Below are positions 18,966-29,746 of a DNA stretch of 64,000 nucleotides, in pieces. The notes beneath the pieces were generated by a model that worked only from the letters and a program-made list of their open reading frames with translations, had not been told where the DNA came from and made no database searches. Source of the stretch: Sphingorhabdus profundilacus (lineage in GTDB: Bacteria; Pseudomonadota; Alphaproteobacteria; Sphingomonadales; Sphingomonadaceae); NCBI RefSeq assembly GCF_009769755.1, contig NZ_SDWJ01000001.1, positions 1,364,001-1,428,000 on the forward strand, in the 5' to 3' direction. Each line of letters begins with the position of its first letter. Within the stretch, counting starts at the first letter, position 1. Both the position numbers and the translations under genes were made by a program.

Positions 18966-19888
18966 TATGCCAACGCCTCTTTCACAATCATATCGACCAG
19001 TTGTTCATAGCTGATGCCGACATATCTGGCCTGCTCCGGCACCAGGCTCAAGGGCGTCATGCCCGGCTGGGTGTTGGTTTCAAGGACGAATATGCCGTCC
19101 AAGCCCAATTCATCGTCCCAACGAAAATCGGTACGGGATGCGCCTTTGCAGCCCAGTAACCGGTGCGCTTTCAATGCCATGTCCATCATGGTTCGGGCTG
19201 TATCTTCGGGAATTTCAGCCGGGCAGACATGTTCGGTCAAACCATCGGTATATTTGGCATCAAAATCGTAAAAGCCGCTTTTGGGTTTCAATTCTGTAAC
19301 ACAAAGCGCCTTGTCGCCCAAAACAGCGACAGTCAGTTCCCGGCCCTTGATAAATGGTTCGGCGAGCAATGAACCAAATTCCTGCCAAGGCCCTGTTGCG
19401 TCCCGCGAAATCGGGTTACCGTAATTGCTGTCCGTTTTGACAATAGCAACGCCGACCGAACTGCCTTCATTGACCGGTTTTAACACATAGGGCCGAGGCA
19501 AAGGGTCGCCGGAAAACAGGCTTTCGCTGTCAACAATCGTTCCTTTGGGCATGGGTATACCGGCTGGAACCAGTCGCTGCTTTGTCAGTTCCTTGTCGAT
19601 TGCGATTACCGACGTCACCATCCCGCTATGGGTATATTTTATACCCATGAGGTCGAGCATTCCCTGCACGCTGCCATCCTCACCGGGAACACCATGCAAT
19701 GCGTTGAACACGACATCCGGACGCAAGGCTGTCAAAACCTGCGCGACATTGCGATCCATATCGACGCGGCTGACCCTATACCCGCAATTTTCCAAGGCAT
19801 CGGCCACACCATTGCCGCTCATCAACGATACGGGCCTTTCGTTCGACCATCCGCCCATAAGCACCGCTACATGTATTGACCCACTCAT
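18965..19888 (-). CDS. ddl: D-alanine--D-alanine ligase
   Basis: 307 residues from [20 protein letters not shown], matching DdlB length. An open frame extends to 20068, but the ATG at 19888 overlaps the murB stop as ATGA and fits the family start. The enzyme makes the D-Ala-D-Ala dipeptide for MurF using ATP. ATP-grasp motifs are visible: NALHGVPGEDGSVQG, VLKPVNEGSSVGV, and the metal site FVLETNTQPGMTPLSLVPEQA near the end. It sits between murB and ftsQ, the usual dcw position. Confidence 0.95.
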   Translation of the reverse strand: MSGSIHVAVLMGGWSNERPVSLMSGNGVADALENCGYRVSRVDMDRNVAQVLTALRPDVVFNALHGVPGEDGSVQGMLDLMGIKYTHSGMVTSVIAIDKELTKQRLVPAGIPMPKGTIVDSESLFSGDPLPRPYVLKPVNEGSSVGVAIVKTDSNYGNPISRDATGPWQEFGSLLAEPFIKGRELTVAVLGDKALCVTELKPKSGFYDFDAKYTDGLTEHVCPAEIPEDTARTMMDMALKAHRLLGCKGASRTDFRWDDELGLDGIFVLETNTQPGMTPLSLVPEQARYVGISYEQLVDMIVKEALA

Positions 19889-20781
19889 TTCGCCACACCC
19901 ACGCGCTGAATTTCCCATTGCAGATCGATGCCCGATTTGGCCTTGACCCGGCGGCGGACTTCTTCGCCCAAGTCCTCGATATCGGCGCTGCTCGCATCGC
20001 CTGTGTTTATCAGGAAATTGGTGTGCTTTTCCGAAACCTGTGCACCGCCGATCTGCAGCCCCCTGCACCCTGCTTCATCAACCAATTGCCACGCTTTGTG
20101 CCCGTCGGGGTTTTTGAATGTCGAACCACCGGTTTTCGACCGCAATGGCTGCGATGCTTCGCGCGAGTCCGAAATCCGGTCCATCTCAGCCTGAATATCC
20201 GCAGGCTCGCCCCGCTTGCCCTTGAAGCGGGCGGCGACCACAATGGCACCTTCGGGCAATTCGGAATGGCGATAGCTGTAATGAAGGTCCGTCACAGCAA
20301 GTGTGCGAAACTGGCCGTCGCGCAGCACGATGTCGCAATCCACCAAAATATCTTTCACTTCCCCGCCATAGGCGCCGCCGTTCATGCGAACAAAACCGCC
20401 AACGGTGCCCGGAATAGATCGTAGAAATTCCATGGCTGCGATCCCGTTATCGCGGGCGGTAGACGACACAAGAATGCCCGATGCGCCAGCGCCGCAATCC
20501 AAAGTGACATCATCGGTTTTTGTGACCTTTGCAAAGGCCTTACCGAGGCGGACGACAACACCGCGGACGCCGCCATCGCGGATAATCAGATTGGACCCGA
20601 GCCCGAGCGGCATGACGTGTTCCACCGGATCAAGGTCACGCAAAAAGGCTTGAAGATCATCCAGATCTTTAGGTTCGAACAGATATTGCGCCGCACCACC
20701 GGATTTGAACCACACCAGCGGGGCCAATGGCGCATTTACCGTCAGTTTTCCGGCCACCTTTGGAAGTTCGGCTATACTCAT
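19885..20781 (-). CDS. murB: UDP-N-acetylenolpyruvoylglucosamine reductase
   Basis: 298 residues from [20 protein letters not shown]; this ATG overlaps the murC stop (ATGA) and is preferred to an upstream in-frame start at 20823. MurB is an FAD enzyme that reduces UDP-GlcNAc-enolpyruvate to UDP-MurNAc with NADPH. Recognisable parts are [34 protein letters not shown], the active-site segment [20 protein letters not shown] (Ser donor) and [10 protein letters not shown]. It resembles the type IIa/short form found in Gram-negative dcw clusters. Confidence 0.95.
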   Translation of the reverse strand: MSIAELPKVAGKLTVNAPLAPLVWFKSGGAAQYLFEPKDLDDLQAFLRDLDPVEHVMPLGLGSNLIIRDGGVRGVVVRLGKAFAKVTKTDDVTLDCGAGASGILVSSTARDNGIAAMEFLRSIPGTVGGFVRMNGGAYGGEVKDILVDCDIVLRDGQFRTLAVTDLHYSYRHSELPEGAIVVAARFKGKRGEPADIQAEMDRISDSREASQPLRSKTGGSTFKNPDGHKAWQLVDEAGCRGLQIGGAQVSEKHTNFLINTGDASSADIEDLGEEVRRRVKAKSGIDLQWEIQRVGVAK

Positions 20782-22184
20782 CCGCGCGCAGCCCTGATTG
20801 CTTCGGCAAGGCCAGCCGCCCATTTTGTTATGTCACCGGCGCCCAGACAGACGACCATATCCTTGTCCTGAACAATTCCCGCCAATTTTGTGGCAAGATC
20901 GGCGGCATCGCTGATGGTCGCGGCGGAACGATGGCCGCGCGCTTTGATACCGTGGACCAATGCTTCGGAATCCACGCCCTCAATCGGCATTTCGCCGGCG
21001 GCATATACAGGGGAGATAAACACCATATCGGCATCGTTAAACGCTTGCTGGAAATCGTCCATATGGTCCCGCAGTCGAGTGAAGCGGTGCGGCTGTGCCA
21101 CGGCGATCACCCTGCCCTGCGCGCCTTCACGCGCGGCAGACAATACTGCGCGAATTTCGACGGGATGATGGCCATAATCGTCAATGATGGTGACGCCATC
21201 GATTTCGCCGACTTTGGTGAAGCGCCTTTTGACGCCCCCAAATTTGTCAAAGCCATGGGCAACGGCCTCGTCGCCCATGCCCATCTCCAATCCGACGGCG
21301 ATCGCGGCCAAGGCGTTTTGGACATTGTGCCGTCCGGGCATGGGCAGTTCGACACCGATAATCGACCGTTGCGACCCATCACGGGCGCGGACAACTACAT
21401 CGAAGCGGTTGCCGCCGGGGAAAGGCGTTACATTTTCACCACGAATATCGGCCTGCGCGGAAAACCCATAAGTAATGATCCGCCGGTCGCGTATCTTCGG
21501 CAAAATGGCCTGCACCTCAGGGTGATCGAGGCACATGATGGCGGCACCATAAAAGGGAACATTTTCGACAAATTCGACAAAGGCTTCCTTGATGGCGTCA
21601 AAGCCGCCATAATGGTCGAGATGCTCGGGATCGATGTTGGTGACAACGGCAATTGTGCCGTCCAGCCGCAGAAAGCTACCGTCGCTTTCATCCGCCTCGA
21701 CCACCATCCAGTCGCTCGCGCCTAGACGAGCGTTGGAACCATAGCTGTTGATGATGCCACCATTGATGACGGTGGGGTCAATGCCGCCATGGTCCAGCAT
21801 CGCGGCGATCAGCGACGTGGTGGTCGTCTTTCCATGTGTCCCGGCCACGGCAACCGTATTTTTCAGACGCATCAGTTCGGCCAGCATTTCTGCACGGCGG
21901 ACCAATGGTATGCGGCGTTCCAACGCTGCGTCGCGCTCGGGATTTCCCGCTTTGACCGCGGTCGAAGTCACGACCACGGCCGCATCGCCGAGATTGTCGG
22001 CACTATGACCGATCATAACCTTGATACCCAGTTTGCGAAGGCCGTCGATAACATAGCTGTCGGCCATATCCGACCCTTGGACCGTATAGCCCAGATTGTG
22101 CATCACTTCGGCGATGCCGGACATGCCAATGCCGCCAATACCGACAAAATGGATGGTGCCGATGTCGTTCGGGACGCCCTTCAT
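20778..22184 (-). CDS. murC: UDP-N-acetylmuramate--L-alanine ligase
   Basis: 468 residues. It adds L-Ala to UDP-MurNAc, the first amino-acid step of peptidoglycan precursor synthesis. Mur ligase features are [18 protein letters not shown] at the N-terminus, the ATP loop [15 protein letters not shown] near residue 113, [23 protein letters not shown] and [14 protein letters not shown]. It is joined by 4-nt overlaps to murG before it and murB after it. Confidence 0.97.
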   Translation of the reverse strand: MKGVPNDIGTIHFVGIGGIGMSGIAEVMHNLGYTVQGSDMADSYVIDGLRKLGIKVMIGHSADNLGDAAVVVTSTAVKAGNPERDAALERRIPLVRRAEMLAELMRLKNTVAVAGTHGKTTTTSLIAAMLDHGGIDPTVINGGIINSYGSNARLGASDWMVVEADESDGSFLRLDGTIAVVTNIDPEHLDHYGGFDAIKEAFVEFVENVPFYGAAIMCLDHPEVQAILPKIRDRRIITYGFSAQADIRGENVTPFPGGNRFDVVVRARDGSQRSIIGVELPMPGRHNVQNALAAIAVGLEMGMGDEAVAHGFDKFGGVKRRFTKVGEIDGVTIIDDYGHHPVEIRAVLSAAREGAQGRVIAVAQPHRFTRLRDHMDDFQQAFNDADMVFISPVYAAGEMPIEGVDSEALVHGIKARGHRSAATISDAADLATKLAGIVQDKDMVVCLGAGDITKWAAGLAEAIRAARG

Positions 22185-23362
22185 TGCGCCATGTCCTTGG
22201 CGAGCGCGGGCGATGGCGCAAAGCCCGAAGACTTATCCGCTTTTGGCTTAATGATGTGCATGATGGGGGCTTTTCCAAAGGATTCGACCAGATCAGCCAG
22301 GTCGGAAACCGCCAGCGGTCGGCCACAGCCTTTCGCCGCTTTGGCCGCATTTTCAAGCGCACCGGGTTCCAATGCGATTTTCTGGATCTGCTTGGCCAGC
22401 TCAACGGGTGTAAAGCTGGCTTGTGCAATCGCGCGTGCGCCGCCTGCGTGCACCATTTCCTTCACATTATAGCTTTGGTGATTGTCCGTTGCGCTGGGCA
22501 GCGGAACCAATATGGCGGGGCGTCCGGCGCAGGTCAGTTCTGCAATCGTCGAGGCCCCTGCCCGCGCGATGACAAGATGCGCCCAGCCCAGCCGCTCGGG
22601 CAGGTCGGGCAGATAGGTCGCAAGCTCTGCCGGGATTTCATGCGTCGCATAAGCCTGCCGCACCGCATCAATATCTTCGGCACGGCATTGCTGGGTTACT
22701 TGCAAACGGCGGCGAAGGTTCAGCGGCAATCGCGCAAGGCCATCGGGAACGACATCCGACAAAATCGTCGCGCCCTGGCTACCGCCGGTGACGAGCACGC
22801 GGAAGATGCCGTCAGCCGACATCGGGGGATAGGGCTGATCGCGAAGGGCCAACACCTCTTCGCGCACCGGGTTACCGATCAGATGGACCTTGTCCTGATA
22901 ACGGGGTGACAGGCGCAATATGTCGGGATAGGCTGTCGCAATCGCGTTGACCTGCCGTGCGGTGAAGCGGTTGACGCGGCCTAGCACAGCATTTTGTTCA
23001 TGGATGATGGTGGGCACATTTTCCGCAAATGCGCCAAGTAGCGCGGGAAATGCGGGATAGCCGCCAAAGCCGATGACCGCGCTGGGTTCAAAACTGTCAT
23101 ACAGGCGGCGCGCCATCAATCGACCTTGGGCAATTGCCCTGACACCGGGCAGCCAACTTCCGGGATTTCTGGTAATGCGCCCTGCGGGCAAGATATGCGT
23201 TGCAATCTTGTCCGGTGCGCCGGGAATCTTCGCCCCCCGCTCATCCGTGATAAGCGCAACATGGTGGCCGCGGTGCAGCAATTCCTGCCCCAAGGCGAAT
23301 GCCGGGATGAGATGACCGCCAGTACCACCGGCGGCGAGGACATAGTGCCGTGAAATGCTCAT
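22181..23362 (-). CDS. murG: undecaprenyldiphospho-muramoylpentapeptide beta-N-acetylglucosaminyltransferase
   Basis: 393 residues. MurG transfers GlcNAc to lipid I, forming lipid II at the inner face of the membrane. Motifs are [20 protein letters not shown] (G-loop 1), [41 protein letters not shown] and [13 protein letters not shown]. It is about 25 residues longer than common MurG, with an extra tail ([14 protein letters not shown] and onward). It is overlapped by ftsW upstream and murC downstream. Confidence 0.96.
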   Translation of the reverse strand: MSISRHYVLAAGGTGGHLIPAFALGQELLHRGHHVALITDERGAKIPGAPDKIATHILPAGRITRNPGSWLPGVRAIAQGRLMARRLYDSFEPSAVIGFGGYPAFPALLGAFAENVPTIIHEQNAVLGRVNRFTARQVNAIATAYPDILRLSPRYQDKVHLIGNPVREEVLALRDQPYPPMSADGIFRVLVTGGSQGATILSDVVPDGLARLPLNLRRRLQVTQQCRAEDIDAVRQAYATHEIPAELATYLPDLPERLGWAHLVIARAGASTIAELTCAGRPAILVPLPSATDNHQSYNVKEMVHAGGARAIAQASFTPVELAKQIQKIALEPGALENAAKAAKGCGRPLAVSDLADLVESFGKAPIMHIIKPKADKSSGFAPSPALAKDMAQ

Positions 23363-24582
23363 GGCGTCTGTCCCTTCACCATATAGGCCGACCGGTCAAG
23401 ATACGGGTTGCGCTTCGTCAGTGCCAGTATGAGACCGCATGTTATCGACAGCGCCAAAATCGACGACCCGCCATAGCTGATAAAGGGCAAGGTCATCCCC
23501 TTGGAGGGAAACACGCCGAGGTTCACCGCCATATTAATCATCGCTTGGCCGCAAAACTGCGCCCCCAAACCAGTCACGGCAAGAACAACAAACTGATCCT
23601 TTTCATCGAGCAGCCGGATAATGATCCGTACAAGTATGGCGAAGTACAAAATGGCAATCACCATACAGGCCAGCAATCCAAATTCTTCCCCGATAACCGA
23701 AAATATATAATCGGTATGTCCCTCCGGCAGGGTATATTTTTTGGTTCCCAAACCCGGCCCCAAACCGACAAAACCGCCATTGGTCAATGTCGCCATCGCC
23801 ATTTTATCGTGCGTCAAACCTTCTGTTCCAAATATCCAGGCATCGATACGCTGTGTTGCCACGGGATAGAAATTATAGGCCAAAACCAAGCCAACAACTC
23901 CGACGATGATCAACCCCCAAAGACGCGATGCAGGAACACCCGATACCATCATCAATGCAAACCAGGTGCCCGCAAACAGGATCGTCTGCCCAAGATCAGG
24001 CTGCGCCATAAGGAACAAGCAGACCAGGCCGGTGACAAAGCTGCTTATCAACCGCACGGGCAATGAAGGATCTTTTAAGCGCCAACTGATAACCCAGGCC
24101 ATTGTGACTGCAAAAAAAGGCTTCAAAAATTCCGAAGGCTGAAGCCCTGCGAAACCAGCCCCGATCCATCTTTGCGACCCGTTTACCTCTCTTCCAAACA
24201 AAGGTACCAATGCCAAGGCCACGAAAAACAGGCAAAACCCAACGACCGCAAACCGCCGCGCTTGTTCGCGCGGATACATTGATATGACCAATATCAATGG
24301 CACACCTGCAAACACCCACATCAATTGGCGATAAAAGAAATAAAAGGAATTGAGCTGGGTCGTGTTCGACGACAGACGATGGGCACCGGCTGGCGAGGCT
24401 GCCGCGACCGCCAACAGACCGATAGCGATCAATACCATCATAAGAGACAGCAAAACGCGATCCAGTTCCCAAAACCAAACACCCAAGGGTGAACGGTCGC
24501 CGCGTCCTAACCGGTTGGCAAATCCGATCTTGCCGGTTTTTGCAGCCAACACCCAAGGAACTTCGCCGCGATCACCTTTCAT
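23359..24582 (-). CDS. ftsW: SEDS-family peptidoglycan glycosyltransferase FtsW
   Basis: 407 residues with about ten membrane segments. It belongs to the SEDS family, whose members polymerise lipid II glycan strands with a cognate class B PBP, here most likely the FtsI encoded nearby. Family segments are GSQRWIGAGFAGLQPSEFLK (containing the conserved QPSE), AQPDLGQTILF, VGLGPGLGTKKYTLPEGHTD and MTLPFISYGGSSILALS near the end. The N-terminal ~30 residues are cytoplasmic and basic. It is coupled by 4-nt overlaps to murD and murG. Confidence 0.96.
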   Translation of the reverse strand: MKGDRGEVPWVLAAKTGKIGFANRLGRGDRSPLGVWFWELDRVLLSLMMVLIAIGLLAVAAASPAGAHRLSSNTTQLNSFYFFYRQLMWVFAGVPLILVISMYPREQARRFAVVGFCLFFVALALVPLFGREVNGSQRWIGAGFAGLQPSEFLKPFFAVTMAWVISWRLKDPSLPVRLISSFVTGLVCLFLMAQPDLGQTILFAGTWFALMMVSGVPASRLWGLIIVGVVGLVLAYNFYPVATQRIDAWIFGTEGLTHDKMAMATLTNGGFVGLGPGLGTKKYTLPEGHTDYIFSVIGEEFGLLACMVIAILYFAILVRIIIRLLDEKDQFVVLAVTGLGAQFCGQAMINMAVNLGVFPSKGMTLPFISYGGSSILALSITCGLILALTKRNPYLDRSAYMVKGQTP

Positions 24583-25868
24583 AAAGCCTCGACAATCGCC
24601 TTGAACGCATCACCGCGCGCTTCAAAGTCTTTGAACTGATCGAAAGACGCGCAAGCAGGTGATAACATGATAACATCGCCTGGCAGCGCTTGCGCCGCAG
24701 CAGAATGAACCGCAGCGCCCATCATTTCGCTGCTTTCGACCGGCACATAGGGTGACAATAATTTTGTAAACATCGGTCCCGCTTCACCAATGGTGTAGGC
24801 TTTGACCACATGACCGAAATTCGGGATACATTCATCGAGATTATCGCTTTTGGCCAAGCCACCTACAATCCAGTGCACGCGCGGATAGGCGGCCAATGCA
24901 GGTGCCGTTGAGGCCGCATTTGTTGCCTTGCTGTCATTGACGAACAGAACACCGTTTCGTTCTTTCACAACCTCCATGCGGTGCGCCAGTCCTTTGAAAC
25001 TCCGCAATGCAGGACGCCATTGCGCTTCGGTCAAGCCAAGCGATTCGACCAGAGCGACCGCGACCGCGATATTCTGCAAGTTATGCGGACCCTGCAAGGA
25101 CGGCCATTCCAATTGCCCATCGAGTTTTTCAGGGTCCGCCAAATGGACGAAGTCTGTGCCTCGACGTTCAAGTACTTCGCTATAAATTCGGGCCGTATCT
25201 TCGTCGCCCTTACCAAAAACCGAATGCTGTTTCGCGGTCTGCATGTCAAACAGCCGGGCCTTGGACCGAAAATAGGCTTCACATCCGTCATATCGGTCCA
25301 GATGGTCCGGCGACAGATTTATAAGCGCCGCAGCGTCGCATGCCAGACTTTTGGTGAGATCGATCTGGTAACTCGACAGCTCAAGGACATAGACCCCACC
25401 CGCAGGTAGTGGCACCTGTGACAAGATTGGCAACCCGATATTGCCCCCCATTCGCGCCGGAAGCGCTGCGCTTTTCAAAAGATGATGAACCAGTGCCGTC
25501 GTTGTGGATTTACCATTTGTTCCGGTAATACCGACCACACGGTGCGGCGGCAAATCCGCCCTTGCCATAGAGAATAGCTCTATGTCCCCAATCAATGGGA
25601 TGCCCTGCGCCCTTGCCTTTTCGGCAATGGGGTGGCGATTTATCGGAACGCCCGGGGACACGACGATAGCGGCATAGCCAGACAGGTCGGTACCCAACGG
25701 ATCGGCAATCGTAGCAATATCGGCCACTTTGGCGCGCGCGCCTTCATCATTGTCCCACGCCAAAATGTCGGCCCCGCCTGCGACAAGCGAACGCGCCGCT
25801 GCAAGGCCCGAGCGCGCGAGGCCCAAAAGAGCAAATTTGCGGTTTTTAAAGGCCGAACTGGTAATCAT
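24579..25868 (-). CDS. murD: UDP-N-acetylmuramoylalanine--D-glutamate ligase
   Basis: 429 residues. It adds D-Glu to UDP-MurNAc-L-Ala. Visible are [18 protein letters not shown] at the N-terminus, the ATP loop [46 protein letters not shown], and [20 protein letters not shown] in the C-terminal domain. The start is coupled to the mraY stop by a 4-nt overlap and the end overlaps ftsW. Confidence 0.96.
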   Translation of the reverse strand: MITSSAFKNRKFALLGLARSGLAAARSLVAGGADILAWDNDEGARAKVADIATIADPLGTDLSGYAAIVVSPGVPINRHPIAEKARAQGIPLIGDIELFSMARADLPPHRVVGITGTNGKSTTTALVHHLLKSAALPARMGGNIGLPILSQVPLPAGGVYVLELSSYQIDLTKSLACDAAALINLSPDHLDRYDGCEAYFRSKARLFDMQTAKQHSVFGKGDEDTARIYSEVLERRGTDFVHLADPEKLDGQLEWPSLQGPHNLQNIAVAVALVESLGLTEAQWRPALRSFKGLAHRMEVVKERNGVLFVNDSKATNAASTAPALAAYPRVHWIVGGLAKSDNLDECIPNFGHVVKAYTIGEAGPMFTKLLSPYVPVESSEMMGAAVHSAAAQALPGDVIMLSPACASFDQFKDFEARGDAFKAIVEAL

Positions 25869-26935
25869 CTGAGCTTGAGGGTTGATAGACCCGCAAGCGC
25901 CAGAACGAAAGCCACAATCCAGAAACGGATGACAACGGTTGGCTCTGACCAGCCAAGCTGTTCGAAATGGTGATGGATCGGCGCCATTCGGAAAATACGT
26001 TTGCCGGTGCGCTTGAACCAGAACACCTGGATGATGACCGACAAAGCCTCCACGACGAAAAGGCCCCCGATGATAGCCAGCACAAATTCATGATGTGCGA
26101 CTACGGCAATCGCCCCAAGCGTGCCGCCAAGTGCGAGGCTTCCGGTGTCGCCCATGAACACCGCCGCTGGTGGGGCGTTGAACCACAGAAATGCCAAGCC
26201 CGCGCCAACAATCGCGCCGCACAGCATCGCCAGATCGCCTGCCCCAAGGTAAAAGGGAATGCCAAGATAGGCGGCATATTTGGCGTTACCGACCATATAA
26301 ACAATCAACATGAAGGCGATGGAGGCGATAATGACTGGCATCGTGGCCAAACCATCAAGGCCATCAGTGAGGTTAACCGCATTGCCAAAGGCTACAATAA
26401 CAAAGGCTCCGAAGGGCACATACCACCAGCCCAGATCGAGCACCGGACCATTTACAAAGGGTAGATACAACATACCGCCCGACTGCCAGACGATTAAAGA
26501 CACCGCCACACCCGCGATAGCAAATTCAAAAAGCAGACGGACTTTGCCCGAAACGCCTTTATGGCTGCGCTTTTTGACCTTGTCATAATCGTCCATGAAC
26601 CCGACAATACCAAAACCTGTCATGACCAATAGGCACGCCCACACATAGATGTTTTCAAGATTCATCCACAAAAGCATCGAGGTTGATATCGCAATCAGGA
26701 TCATGAGGCCGCCCATCGTGGGCGTTCCTACTTTGGCCAGATGCGTTTGTGGGCCATCGCTGCGGATGGGCTGCCCCTTACCCTGACGGACACGCAACAT
26801 TCCGATGAATTTCGGTCCAATAAGCAGGCCGATCACCAGCGCTGTTGCCACAGTGGCACCTGAACGGAAGCTCAAATAACGCAGCAAGTTGAAAATACCG
26901 GGAAACCCTAGATATTCTGCCAATAAATAGAGCAT
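25865..26935 (-). CDS. mraY: phospho-N-acetylmuramoyl-pentapeptide-transferase
   Basis: 356 residues, about ten membrane helices. MraY moves phospho-MurNAc-pentapeptide onto undecaprenyl phosphate, giving lipid I. Signature segments include [17 protein letters not shown], the aspartate-rich [32 protein letters not shown] and [19 protein letters not shown]. The C-terminus has [19 protein letters not shown]. It shares one base with the murF stop (TAATG) and overlaps murD by 4 nt. Confidence 0.97.
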   Translation of the reverse strand: MLYLLAEYLGFPGIFNLLRYLSFRSGATVATALVIGLLIGPKFIGMLRVRQGKGQPIRSDGPQTHLAKVGTPTMGGLMILIAISTSMLLWMNLENIYVWACLLVMTGFGIVGFMDDYDKVKKRSHKGVSGKVRLLFEFAIAGVAVSLIVWQSGGMLYLPFVNGPVLDLGWWYVPFGAFVIVAFGNAVNLTDGLDGLATMPVIIASIAFMLIVYMVGNAKYAAYLGIPFYLGAGDLAMLCGAIVGAGLAFLWFNAPPAAVFMGDTGSLALGGTLGAIAVVAHHEFVLAIIGGLFVVEALSVIIQVFWFKRTGKRIFRMAPIHHHFEQLGWSEPTVVIRFWIVAFVLALAGLSTLKLR

Positions 26936-28320
26936 CAGTTTTTCCCACCCACCAATTCACTGACAATCGCCGAAAGCCCCATGCTGTTGGAGCCTTTGAC
27001 CAAAATTGTATCGGATTCACGCATATTGCTCTTGAGAAGTTCCAGAGCATCGTTTGCAGTGGCGCAATGCGCGAATTCGTGCAGCCCCTCAACCCCCGCT
27101 TTCAACCGCTCGGCAAGAATTTGCATCTCTTCACCGACTAAAATTGTAAAATCTACTTTTGCCGATGCCAAAGGTCCGACCAGGTCGAGATGGTAATCGC
27201 GGCTTTTGTCGCCCAATTCCCTCATTGCGCCCAACACCGCAATTTTGCGACCTGCTACCTTTCCGAGTTCGGCCAAAGTCGCGGCCATTGATGCCGGATT
27301 TGCGTTATAGCTTTCATCAATGAGCAATGCAGTGCCGTGTTGCACCATGATAGGGTGGCGTGCGCCGCGTCCTGCCAGTCCGCCCATTTCGGCCAACGCC
27401 AGACCAGCCGCTGCAATATCTCCACCAACTGCTTCGACGGCGGCCAATACGGCAAGGGAATTGGAAATCCAATGCTCACCGGATTGCGAAAGGCCATAGC
27501 ATAGCGCGCCATCGGGCAAGCGCGCCGTTATTAAAGTTTCACCATTTTTGCCTTCCACATGGTCGAGCAAGCGGACATCGGCTTCTGAAGCAAAGCCGAA
27601 ACTTACAACATGGCTGGCATGAAGGTCCGCCGCTTTCCGCAACCGCAAATAATGCCGATTGTCACGCGGTATGATAGCAGTGCCATTTGCGAGCAAACCC
27701 TCAAATATCTCCGCCTTGGCGTCGGCTATTCCGCTTTCGTCTTTGAAAAACTCGATATGCGCGGGCGCGATGGTCGTGATGATCGCGGCATGCGGGCGAA
27801 CAAGTGCGGTAAGCTGCCGAAGCTCGCCTGCGTGGTTCATTCCCATTTCGAAGATACCGAACACCGTATCGCGTGGCATACGCGCAAGACTAAGCGGGAC
27901 ACCGACATGATTGTTATAACTTTTGACCGAGCGATGCGCCTTGCCGCGCGACGAGCGATCAAGCGCAGCAAACAGCGCCTCTTTGGTTCCGGTTTTACCG
28001 GCGGACCCGGTTACACCAATCACCTGGCCGCCCATGCGCGCGCGCGACGCATGGGCCAAAGCGTTCAGCGCATCAAATGTATCGTCCACAAGTATATGGG
28101 GGAAATTGACAGGCGCGCTGACTATTGCACCGGCAGCCCCGTTGGCAAATGCCTTGTCGACAAACAGGTGACCGTCCGTAGCCTCGCCTTTTAAGGCAAA
28201 AAATAAATCGCCAGCCCCGATTTCACGGGAATCAAAGGCAACGCCATTGGCATCAAATGCACCGGACGCTTGCCCTCCTAATGCCGCCATCAATTCTGAA
28301 TGGGTCCAAAGTGGGCTCAT
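26935..28320 (-). CDS. murF: UDP-N-acetylmuramoyl-tripeptide--D-alanyl-D-alanine ligase
   Basis: 461 residues from [16 protein letters not shown]. The ATG at 28320 overlaps the murE stop as ATGA, and is preferred to an in-frame ATG at 28329. It adds the D-Ala-D-Ala made by Ddl. Features are [20 protein letters not shown], the ATP loop [47 protein letters not shown] and [19 protein letters not shown]. Its Walker-like loop reads [10 protein letters not shown], as usual for MurF. Confidence 0.96.
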   Translation of the reverse strand: MSPLWTHSELMAALGGQASGAFDANGVAFDSREIGAGDLFFALKGEATDGHLFVDKAFANGAAGAIVSAPVNFPHILVDDTFDALNALAHASRARMGGQVIGVTGSAGKTGTKEALFAALDRSSRGKAHRSVKSYNNHVGVPLSLARMPRDTVFGIFEMGMNHAGELRQLTALVRPHAAIITTIAPAHIEFFKDESGIADAKAEIFEGLLANGTAIIPRDNRHYLRLRKAADLHASHVVSFGFASEADVRLLDHVEGKNGETLITARLPDGALCYGLSQSGEHWISNSLAVLAAVEAVGGDIAAAGLALAEMGGLAGRGARHPIMVQHGTALLIDESYNANPASMAATLAELGKVAGRKIAVLGAMRELGDKSRDYHLDLVGPLASAKVDFTILVGEEMQILAERLKAGVEGLHEFAHCATANDALELLKSNMRESDTILVKGSNSMGLSAIVSELVGGKN

Positions 28321-29744
28321 GCCGCACACTCCCGCGCCACTTCGACATCGTCGAACGGTAAAATACGGTCCATTATGATCTGGCCCTGTTCATGCCCTTT
28401 GCCGGCAATAAGGACGATGTCATCGGGCTCGGCATGTTCGATAGCAAAAGCAATCGCATAGCGGCGGTCGCCAATGTCATGTGCTCCGGGGGCACCCGCC
28501 ATGATGTCGGCACGTATTAGGCTTGGGTCTTCACTTCGCGGATTATCGTCGGTGACGATGGTGATATCGGAATCGGCAACGGCGATAGCGCCCATTTCGG
28601 GTCGCTTGCCCTTGTCTCGGTCCCCGCCTGCACCAAAAACGGTGATAAGCTTGCCCTTGGTATGCGGGCGCAGGGCGGCAATGGCGGCTTTCAACCCGTC
28701 TGGCGTATGGGCATAATCGACATAAACGGGCGCGCCGCTTTTGGTTATTACAGCCCGCTCAAGGCGACCGCGCACCGGTTGCAGGCGCGCGATATGTGCA
28801 AGCACATCATCCACATTGCCGCCACTGGCCATCACAATTCCCGCAGCGACCAACACATTGGCGGCTTGATAAGCCCCGATAAGCGGCAGCTTGACCTTCG
28901 TCACATCGCCCTGAATTCTCAGTTCGAGCGTTTGCCCCAATTGCGTGGGCAGACGCGACAACATCTGTATGTCCCGGCCATTTTCGCCAACGGTAATCAG
29001 CCGGATTTCCCGCTTCTTTACCCGCGCGATCACCTTGTCGGACCATGCGTCATCTGCCCAGATCACCGCAGTTCCATTTGCATCAACGACGTCATCAAAC
29101 AGCCTCATCTTGGCTTCGAAATAGTCGTCCATCGTGCCGTGATAATCGAGATGATCCCGGCTCAAATTGGTAAATGCAGCGACCGATACCGGCACACCTT
29201 CACTGCGATATTGCGACAGGCCATGGCTGGACGCTTCGAAGATTGTGTGGGTCACACCTTCGCGCGACAGGCCCGCCATATTCGACAGAAAGGTCACAAT
29301 ATCCGGGGTAGTCAGCCCGGTCTTCGCTTGATCGGAAGCCGTAGTGATTCCTAGCGTTCCGATGGACGCGGCGTGATGTCCGTCCATCCGCCACAATTGC
29401 CGCGTCAGCTCGGCAGTGGAAGTCTTACCATTTGTGCCCGTCACCGCGGCGATATTTTGCGGGAAAGGCCGGAAATATTTCGCTGCCAGTTGCGCGAATA
29501 GGCGCCGTGGAACGGTGTCGGCTATATGGACGGCACCTGACACTTTTGCCTCAGGGCGCGCAACAATGGCGATCGCACCGGCAGCGATAGCTTCGTCGAT
29601 GAAATCTTCACCGTTGAAGGCCGCGCCTTGAAATGCTCCGAATATTGTTCCCGGTGCAATTTTCCTATGGTCTATGGCAAAACCGGTGACAGTTTGTTCG
29701 GCGGCTGTACCGTCCAGATCGGTCAGCAATTGTCCCAGCCGCAT
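28317..29744 (-). CDS. murE: UDP-N-acetylmuramoylalanyl-D-glutamate--2,6-diaminopimelate ligase
   Basis: 475 residues from MRLGQLLTDLDGTAAEQTV. The ATG follows the ftsI stop by 2 nt (TAATAATG), with AGGGAGAG just upstream. It adds the third peptide residue. The motif TDDNPRSEDPSLIRADIM carries DNPR, the family marker for meso-diaminopimelate, so a Gram-negative DAP-type wall is predicted. Other parts are AVTGTNGKTSTAELTRQL, FEASSHGLSQYR, NLSRDHLDYHGTMDDYF and YAHTPDGLKAAI. Confidence 0.96.
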   Translation of the reverse strand: MRLGQLLTDLDGTAAEQTVTGFAIDHRKIAPGTIFGAFQGAAFNGEDFIDEAIAAGAIAIVARPEAKVSGAVHIADTVPRRLFAQLAAKYFRPFPQNIAAVTGTNGKTSTAELTRQLWRMDGHHAASIGTLGITTASDQAKTGLTTPDIVTFLSNMAGLSREGVTHTIFEASSHGLSQYRSEGVPVSVAAFTNLSRDHLDYHGTMDDYFEAKMRLFDDVVDANGTAVIWADDAWSDKVIARVKKREIRLITVGENGRDIQMLSRLPTQLGQTLELRIQGDVTKVKLPLIGAYQAANVLVAAGIVMASGGNVDDVLAHIARLQPVRGRLERAVITKSGAPVYVDYAHTPDGLKAAIAALRPHTKGKLITVFGAGGDRDKGKRPEMGAIAVADSDITIVTDDNPRSEDPSLIRADIMAGAPGAHDIGDRRYAIAFAIEHAEPDDIVLIAGKGHEQGQIIMDRILPFDDVEVARECAA

Positions 29745-29746
29745 TA